From Sacculina carcini (taxonomy: Eukaryota; Arthropoda; Thecostraca; Sacculinidae), in the NCBI GenBank assembly GCA_916048095.2, contig OU696572.1, forward strand, positions 12,273,164 to 12,337,163: a stretch of DNA of 64,000 nt, written 5' to 3'. A program made the position numbers and the translations under genes. This document shows positions 58,403 to 64,000 of the stretch, one piece after another (the first letter of the stretch is position 1; each line of letters opens with the position of its first letter). The notes under the pieces were generated by a model. The model was given only the letters and a program-made list of their open reading frames with translations, ran no database searches and was not told the DNA's origin.

Positions 58403-59718
58403 ATGGTTGGCACGGCAGCAGTGCGGACAGCGCGTGGGACTCATAACCAGGCACCTCGGAGTGGTGTTTTTTCAAGAGGGACTTTTAAATATCAGAATGA
58501 ACTCGAAACGAGACATATCTTATCGACATGGGCAGTGTATATTTTTGTATTTGTATTTCACACAACATACAGCTGCAGTGGCTTTTTGAGTGCATGTAAC
58601 AGGGCGTAAATATCTGCGGACACGCATTTACAATTAACACCGTCAATACGAGAATTGTCAAGCTATAGTAAATGATTGCGCTCTGTGATATGTTTTAATA
58701 ATTGAGAGGTACCGGTGTATTATTACTCGTGATTTCAAACTTGTTTTGCATCAAGTTAATTGCACTGGATAAACGACACGACATTTGTGATTCCCGTTTT
58801 TTCACGGTAGGAAATATTCCATGTCTATCATATGTTGTAGTTGCGGCATTTTGTGATCAATAATTATAGATGTCGCTGTTGTTGTATATATATCTGATTC
58901 ACAAGTGTATCTGGTTGATGTTTTGATGAAATAACCACGTATTCGTCATTTATACGTCATCAGTAGCTGCCTCGTGGCCTGTTTCAACCGTGTTTTCATC
59001 AAAACATAACATATTGTGAAATTAGCTGTTCTTTTTCCTCCGCTTGTCTCTCTGTGTGAGTGTGTGAGTGTGTGTGTGTGTATGTGTGTGTTGTTCGGTC
59101 TTATATCTTCATGCTCCATTTCTTCGTGCTTCTTGTTGTGTATGAGTGTATATTTGTGTGTGTGGGCGGGTGGATGGACAGGAGTTATGCGACTTGCAGC
59201 CGCTGAGCGAGTTAACACGCCTGGACACGGTGTGTCTCACTGGTAATCCCGTGGTCACCAGGCCTCATTACCGCCTGTTTCTAATTCACACGGTGCCCAG
59301 TGTGCGCGTGCTAGACTGTCGCCGTGTCAAGCTGCTTGAGCGACAACAGGCTGCCAAAATGTTCGGCGACGGAGCAGGCAAAAAGTCTAGCGCCAAAATA
59401 AAAAGCCGCCAAGTGAAGACGTTTGTGGTTGGCGGCGGTGACGTCACTGAGACAGCACGTGCCACAACAGTGACGTCACAACAGACCAGGCTGATCAAGG
59501 AGGCAATTGCACGCGCCTCGTCGTTGCACGAGATAGAACGGCTGAATCAGCTGTTGCGAGCCGGCGTTCAGCTGCCAGCCGACCAGCATCAGCTGCAACA
59601 ACTGCTGACAACATCGGCTGATTCGGCTGATCAGCCGGACAATGAACAAGAAGAGCCGGCGTCCACACTCGTGGCTCCAGCCGTCGATGATGCGGAAATG
59701 ACCGCCGTCGATGCCTAG
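57794..59718 (+). CDS. SNRPA1: U2 snRNP protein A' (U2A')
   Basis: Two exons, 57794-58096 and 59182-59718 (TAG), 279 residues; human has 255. Exon 1 starts MVKLTVDLI and carries the first leucine-rich repeats ([45 protein letters not shown]). Exon 2 begins ELCDLQPL and continues with [37 protein letters not shown], then the conserved C-terminal helix ([17 protein letters not shown]). U2A' binds U2B'' and U2 snRNA stem-loop IV within the spliceosome. Start chosen at MVKL, the family start; a longer reading begins at a GTG only. The 1.1-kb intron holds an (AC)n run. Confidence 0.96.
58319..58400. repeat. (AC)n microsatellite in SNRPA1 intron
   Basis: About 80 bp of uninterrupted CA on the plus strand. 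This is one of the few intronic runs that is CA rather than TG in the sense of its gene. Confidence 0.95.
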
Positions 59719-59734
59719 CTCCACTGTGCTGTGT

Positions 59735-59823
59735 TATCTGTGTGTATTTGTGTCAGTGTGTGTGCGTGTATGTGTGTGTTTGTGTGAGTGTTTGAGTGTG
59801 TGTCAGTGTGTGTTTCAGTGTGT

Positions 59824-59881
<58 letters not shown>

Positions 59882-60401
59882 TTGTGTCAGTGTGTCAGTG
59901 TGTGTGTGTGTGTGTGTATGTGTGTCAGTGTGTGTGTGTGTTTGAGTGTTTGAGTGTGTGTGTGTGTGTGTTTGAGTGTGTGTGTGTGTGTGTGTTTAAG
60001 TGTGTGTGTGTCTAAGTGTGTGTGTCAGTGTGTGTGAGAGAGTGTGTGTCAGTGGGTGTGTTTGAGTGTGTCAGTGGGTATCAGTGGGTGTGTGTGTGTT
60101 TGAGTGTTTGAGTGTGTGTGTATGTGTGTGTTTGAGTGTGTGTATGTGTGTCAGTGTGTGTGTGTGTGTGTGTGTGTTTGAGTGTGTGTGTGTGTGTTTG
60201 AGTGTGAGTACGTGTGTGTTTGTGTGTGTGTGCTTGTGTGTGTGTGTTTAAGTGTGTGTCAGTGGGTGTGTGTGTGTGTGTGTTTAAGTGTGTGTGTTTG
60301 AGTGTGTGTGTGTGTGTGTTTGAGTGTGTGTATGTGTGTCAGTGTGTGTGTGTGTGTTTGAGTGTGTGTATGTGTGTGTTTGAGTGTGTGTATGTGTGTC
60401 A

Positions 60402-60432
<31 letters not shown>

Positions 60433-60735
60433 AGTGTGTGTGTGTGTGTTTGAGTGTGAGTACGTGTGTGTTTGTGTGTGTGTGCTTGTGTGTGTGTGTT
60501 TAAGTGTGTGTCAGTGGGTGTGTGTGTGTGTGTGTTTAAGTGTGTGTGTTTGAGTGTGTGTGTATGTGTGCGAGTGAGTGTATATATATGTATGTGTGTG
60601 TGTGTTGGTGTGTCAGTGTTTGAGTTTGTGTGTGCGTGCGTGAATGTGTGTGTGTATGTGTGTGTATATGTGTGTGTTTTTGTGTCAGTGTGTATGTGTG
60701 TATATGTGTATGTGTGTGTGTGTGCACTTTCACAC
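59735..60735 (+). repeat. 1-kb GT-rich array after SNRPA1
   Basis: (GT)n interrupted by TTTGAG, TCAG and TTTAAG; includes a duplicated block of about 250 bp (compare 60190-60330 with 60440-60560). Likely in the 3' UTR or just beyond. Confidence 0.9.
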
Positions 60736-60921
60736 TGTCAATCGTTTATTTGCTGTTATAATGTATATGTGTAAATGTGTGTGCATATTCATAACGCAGT
60801 GTGCATAGCATTCTCGCATACTGCTTACAGCTGTGGTATGTGTGAGTTATATTTTACATAGCAGTGTGTGTTTGTGTCTCCTTCATTCTGGTTGGTCCAT
60901 TTCAAGCGTAGTTCTTTGTCG

Positions 60922-60927
60922 AATAAA
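60922..60927 (+). terminator. Possible SNRPA1 polyadenylation signal
   Basis: AATAAA 1.2 kb after the SNRPA1 stop, followed by a GT/T-rich stretch (CGTTGTTATTTGTAATGTC). Confidence 0.45.
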
Positions 60928-61174
60928 CGTTGTTATTTGTAATGTCTTTTTACCGGCCGCTTTTTTGAGATAATTTCTAGTCATTGGTTCATTATTTATG
61001 TACAGTAACAGTGGGGGAGGGGTTGATGGGGCTCACTTGCACCACCACAATGATGAGTCCACTTTATGCCTTGTCATCTGTTCAATAACTCAGATCTTAT
61101 CTGGAATATTATATTCTAGATGTTTGGGGCTTCTTGTAGAATAAGCCAGCAGGTCGTATTGACACGCACAGGTG

Positions 61175-61582
61175 GGCTGACCTCACATCATTTCTCGTGA
61201 CCTCACATTATCCCTCGTGACCTCACATTATCCCTCGTGACCTCACATTATCCCTCGTGACCTCACATTATCTCTCGTGACCTCACATCGTTTCTCGTGG
61301 CCTCATATCATTTCTCGTGACCTCACATCATCTCTCGTGACCTCACATCATCTCTCGTGACTTAACATCATCCCTCGTGACCTCACATCATCTCTCGTGA
61401 CCTCACATCATCTCTCGTGACCTCACATCATCCCTCGTGACCTCACATAATCCCTCGTGACCTCACATCGTTTCTCGTGGCCTCATATCATTTCTCGTGA
61501 CCTCACATCATCTCTCGTGACCTCACATCATCTCTCGTGACTTAACATCATCCCCCGTGACCTCACATCATCTCTCGTGTGT
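61175..61582 (+). repeat. 20-bp minisatellite, about 20 copies
   Basis: Unit CCTCACATCATCTCTCGTGA; higher-order similarity between 61260-61380 and 61440-61560. Confidence 0.93.
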
Positions 61583-62690
61583 GTACAGGACCTCACACCA
61601 CCACCCATTCCTCAACAGATCTCCTCACAACCTTCACTCCGCTAATACGCCAGCACACACACAGTTGAGGCACTTGCTTAGAAGCACGGTAGAATATTCT
61701 CCAGGAATGATTGTAGAATAATCACCCCACGTGCAGAATATTCACCCCACGTGGCTTGCTACTTCCCTGTCCACCTTGTCTTCTGTTGTCGATGTGATAT
61801 CTGAGAAATACTAGTGGATTCAGCGATTTTGTCGAAGCAGTCTGTCGTTTAGATCTGACCTTCCACAGTTTAATAGGATTTTCTTTTGAACCTGTTCTTA
61901 ATCCGTGTCAACCTTGTCACGCGCTTGGTTCATTTGTGCCAATTTGCTGTACAGGAAGATACGCGTTAATCCTGCACAAGGCTGCGGTTTAATTGTTTTT
62001 CACCTGAGTTTTCTATCTAGTCCATGGACTCTCAAATCGTCACGGCCTTGGCTATACAAGGTCTTCCTAATTTTGAATATAATTCTGCTTTATCTTGCAG
62101 ATATTTTTCATTCTTTGTTCATGCCAAATTCTGGTCGAAGTTTGGTTATGTTGTTGTGTTGGTTGTGTATTTTTAAGACAAAAATTTTCGAATTCGTTTC
62201 TTTTCTCAATTTTTACTTTAATGAGTGTTTTTTCTTGCGTCATATCACGTTGTGTGTCACATTGTTTGGATTCCTTTCCTATATCCACTAGTTTGTCTTT
62301 TTCTTTTCGAATTCTCCCAGGTTGATTCCCATCTAACATCCGCATTATTTTATGATGAGGAGGGTGTCAAGTGAGGTATCCTAGCTTGCATGTTATCACC
62401 ATCGACACACGAACTGGCAGCTGTTCACCACACTTATCACGTTATTTGTGAGTTTTCCATAGTTTCTATTCAATATCATTTAGACTATATTTATGCATAC
62501 TTCACATGCACACAGGTTTCTGGGAGAGTATACTTGAATGATCAATGTCGAATATCTTGCCAAAAGTCCCGAGATCAATTCCATACCGATATTGTAATTG
62601 ATCACCGATATTTGGCACGCGTTTAGCAGTGTTGTTTTCACGAAGAACTGGATTGTTGCTGTTCTAGCGGGTCGCTCCACAAACACAAAC
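61583..62690. other. Non-coding spacer
   Basis: AT/T-rich, no recognisable protein on either strand. Frames of about 90-130 codons here lack familiar motifs and splice context. Confidence 0.5.
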
Positions 62691-62926
62691 ACACAGACAC
62701 ACACACACACAGCAGGTAATTACACTCATGTGCGCGCGTGCACTAGATGATACATGTGCACGCCTCCAGCACACTCGCAAACACACACACACACACACAC
62801 ACATACACACACACACATACAAACACACTGGCTAATATAGCAGGGCGTGTGTGTATGCTGATCATATCTCGTGGGCGCTCAGGTCACTGACACGTCACAC
62901 ACACACACACATACACATACACACAC

Positions 62927-62967
<41 letters not shown>

Positions 62968-63070
62968 TACACACACACAGATACCAGGAGAACCAGCGGT
63001 TCCTCAGACATTGTCGAGGACGTTTGCAGTGGCAAGAACTCGGAGGAACTCCTCGACCTTCACACACACA

Positions 63071-63137
<67 letters not shown>

Positions 63138-63436
63138 GAAGAAGTTGAGTCCTAAGGGTAGGCAGCGGTTTGGCAGCCTTGACAGGATAATGGCAAGGTC
63201 GTCGACGCACACAAATTCACACACGCACACGCACACACACACAGCTGATACTTGGGTGTGTGTGTGTATATGTGTGTGAGTGGATCGTGTGGTGGTGTCA
63301 GTTTGACGGCGGGTGGCCGCCGAAACACATGTGTTGACGCAGACGTGTGCGAGTGTGAGAATGCAGTGATGAGCGAGTGAGTGATAGATCCCGACTCGCT
63401 GTTGCACGCGCCTATGTTGACACATGGGTCGGCATT
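62691..63436 (+). other. PLB-like gene upstream region with (CA)n
   Basis: CA-rich tracts at 62690-62990 and 63061-63134. Two short segments between them (62982-63058 and 63135-63205) look protein-like on both strands; on the minus strand VDDLAIILSRLPNRC and VEEFLRVLATANVLDNV, on the plus strand KKLSPKGRQRFGSLDRIMA. I cannot decide whether either is coding. Confidence 0.35.
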
Positions 63437-64000
63437 ATGCGTGACTCGTCGCGTCTGTTCTCACTTACCTCCATTCTGCTGCTGTTGCTGGCCGACTCAG
63501 TGCGCGTGTCTCGAGCGCTCTTCTTCAGTCCCGGACCGAAGCACCAGGAACCCCTGTCAGCACATGCACTTGACTGTCCTGCCGGTCTGCCCAGTTCCAC
63601 AGCCCCTCGCTCGGTGCACCGGCTGCGACCAGGAGACGTTCGCGTGGTCGCCGCACTTGGTGACAGCGTCACTGCCGGCAATGGAGCGTATTCTCGTCAG
63701 ATCGCCGACGTGCTGACAGAGTACCGCGGCGTGTCGTGGAGTATTGGCGGGCGCGGTCATTTCTCGTCCGTCTTCACACTGCCCAATGCCCTGCAACAGT
63801 TCTCTCCGCACTTGCTCGGCGCGTCCACTGGATCCGGCGGTGCTAACTCGACGCACGCCGGTCTCAACGTGGCCGTGACTGGCTCCCTGCATCAGGACAT
63901 GCCTCGACAGGCACGTGAGCTCGTGCGACGATTGCGACTGATGCTGGGCTCGCGACTGCCGCACGAGTGGAAGTTGGTCACGCTGATGACGGGGGGCAAC
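63437..64000 (+). CDS. PLB1: Phospholipase B1-like GDSL lipase, 5' part only
   Basis: Open frame from ATG 63437 to the window edge, 188 codons. Residues about 7-27 (LFSLTSILLLLLADSVRVSR) form a signal peptide. SVHRLRPGDVRVVAALGDSV then TAGNG is the GDSL block I with the nucleophilic Ser; EYRGVSWSIGGRG is block II with its Gly; the last residues MTGGN are the start of block III (GGND), where the Asn helps form the oxyanion hole. The catalytic Asp/His come later, outside the window. The family has phospholipase A1/A2 and lysophospholipase activity, usually as a membrane-anchored gut ectoenzyme. No intron is seen in this part. Confidence 0.9.
   Translation, partial: MRDSSRLFSLTSILLLLLADSVRVSRALFFSPGPKHQEPLSAHALDCPAGLPSSTAPRSVHRLRPGDVRVVAALGDSVTAGNGAYSRQIADVLTEYRGVSWSIGGRGHFSSVFTLPNALQQFSPHLLGASTGSGGANSTHAGLNVAVTGSLHQDMPRQARELVRRLRLMLGSRLPHEWKLVTLMTGGN

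Overview
This is animal nuclear DNA: intron-rich genes with recognisable metazoan-specific proteins (KDM6/UTX, zyxin-type LIM protein, CFAP300), hAT, Tigger-like, LINE, SINE, BEL-like and Ty3/gypsy elements, and very high density of (GT)n/(CA)n tracts and private minisatellites. Nothing fixes the species; a non-vertebrate metazoan with fairly compact intergenic spaces is the best guess. All exon models here were built by hand from reading frame, splice dinucleotides, phase agreement and remembered family sequences.

Layout. 1-15378 (+): the 3' 15 exons of a KDM6A/UTX histone H3K27 demethylase (TPRs, JmjC, C-terminal zinc site). 15379-21392: UTX 3' flank, a tRNA-derived SINE, and a 3.7-kb decayed hAT transposon with intact terminal inverted repeats and an 8-bp target duplication. 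21393-36552 (+): an 18-exon SIN3 corepressor (three PAH domains, HID, C-terminal domain). 37049-38405 (-): YEATS4/GAS41, tail-to-tail with SIN3. 39069-43352 (-): a young, apparently intact Ty3/gypsy element with identical 289-bp LTRs, gag, pol and a textbook -1 frameshift signal. 43873-50175 (-): a zyxin/LPP/TRIP6-family LIM protein. 50919-52462: a small non-coding LTR element (TRIM-like) with perfect TSD. 54759-57037 (-): CFAP300 (C11orf70), a dynein-assembly protein. 57794-59718 (+): SNRPA1 (U2 snRNP A'), head-to-head with CFAP300. 63437-64000 (+): first exon of a phospholipase-B1-like GDSL lipase, cut by the window edge.

Three adjacent genes (KDM6A, SIN3, YEATS4) are chromatin regulators; no functional coupling can be claimed from adjacency alone.

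The most striking signal is in the introns rather than the genes. Nearly every 3' splice site is preceded by a sense-strand (TG)n tract instead of an ordinary polypyrimidine tract, for genes on both strands. Many introns carry a different private minisatellite, and at least five tandem arrays contain a copy of the adjacent exon end plus its 5' splice site (UTX introns 2 and 3, SIN3 exon 2, zyxin LIM1 exon, CFAP300 exon 5); a sixth (SIN3 intron 4) is built of an acceptor-like TGTGTCAG motif. This looks like recurrent amplification of splice sites into arrays of decoy or alternative sites. A second unusual signal is a primer-binding site shared by the gypsy and the TRIM-like element that matches the 5' end of tRNA-Phe rather than a tRNA 3' end.
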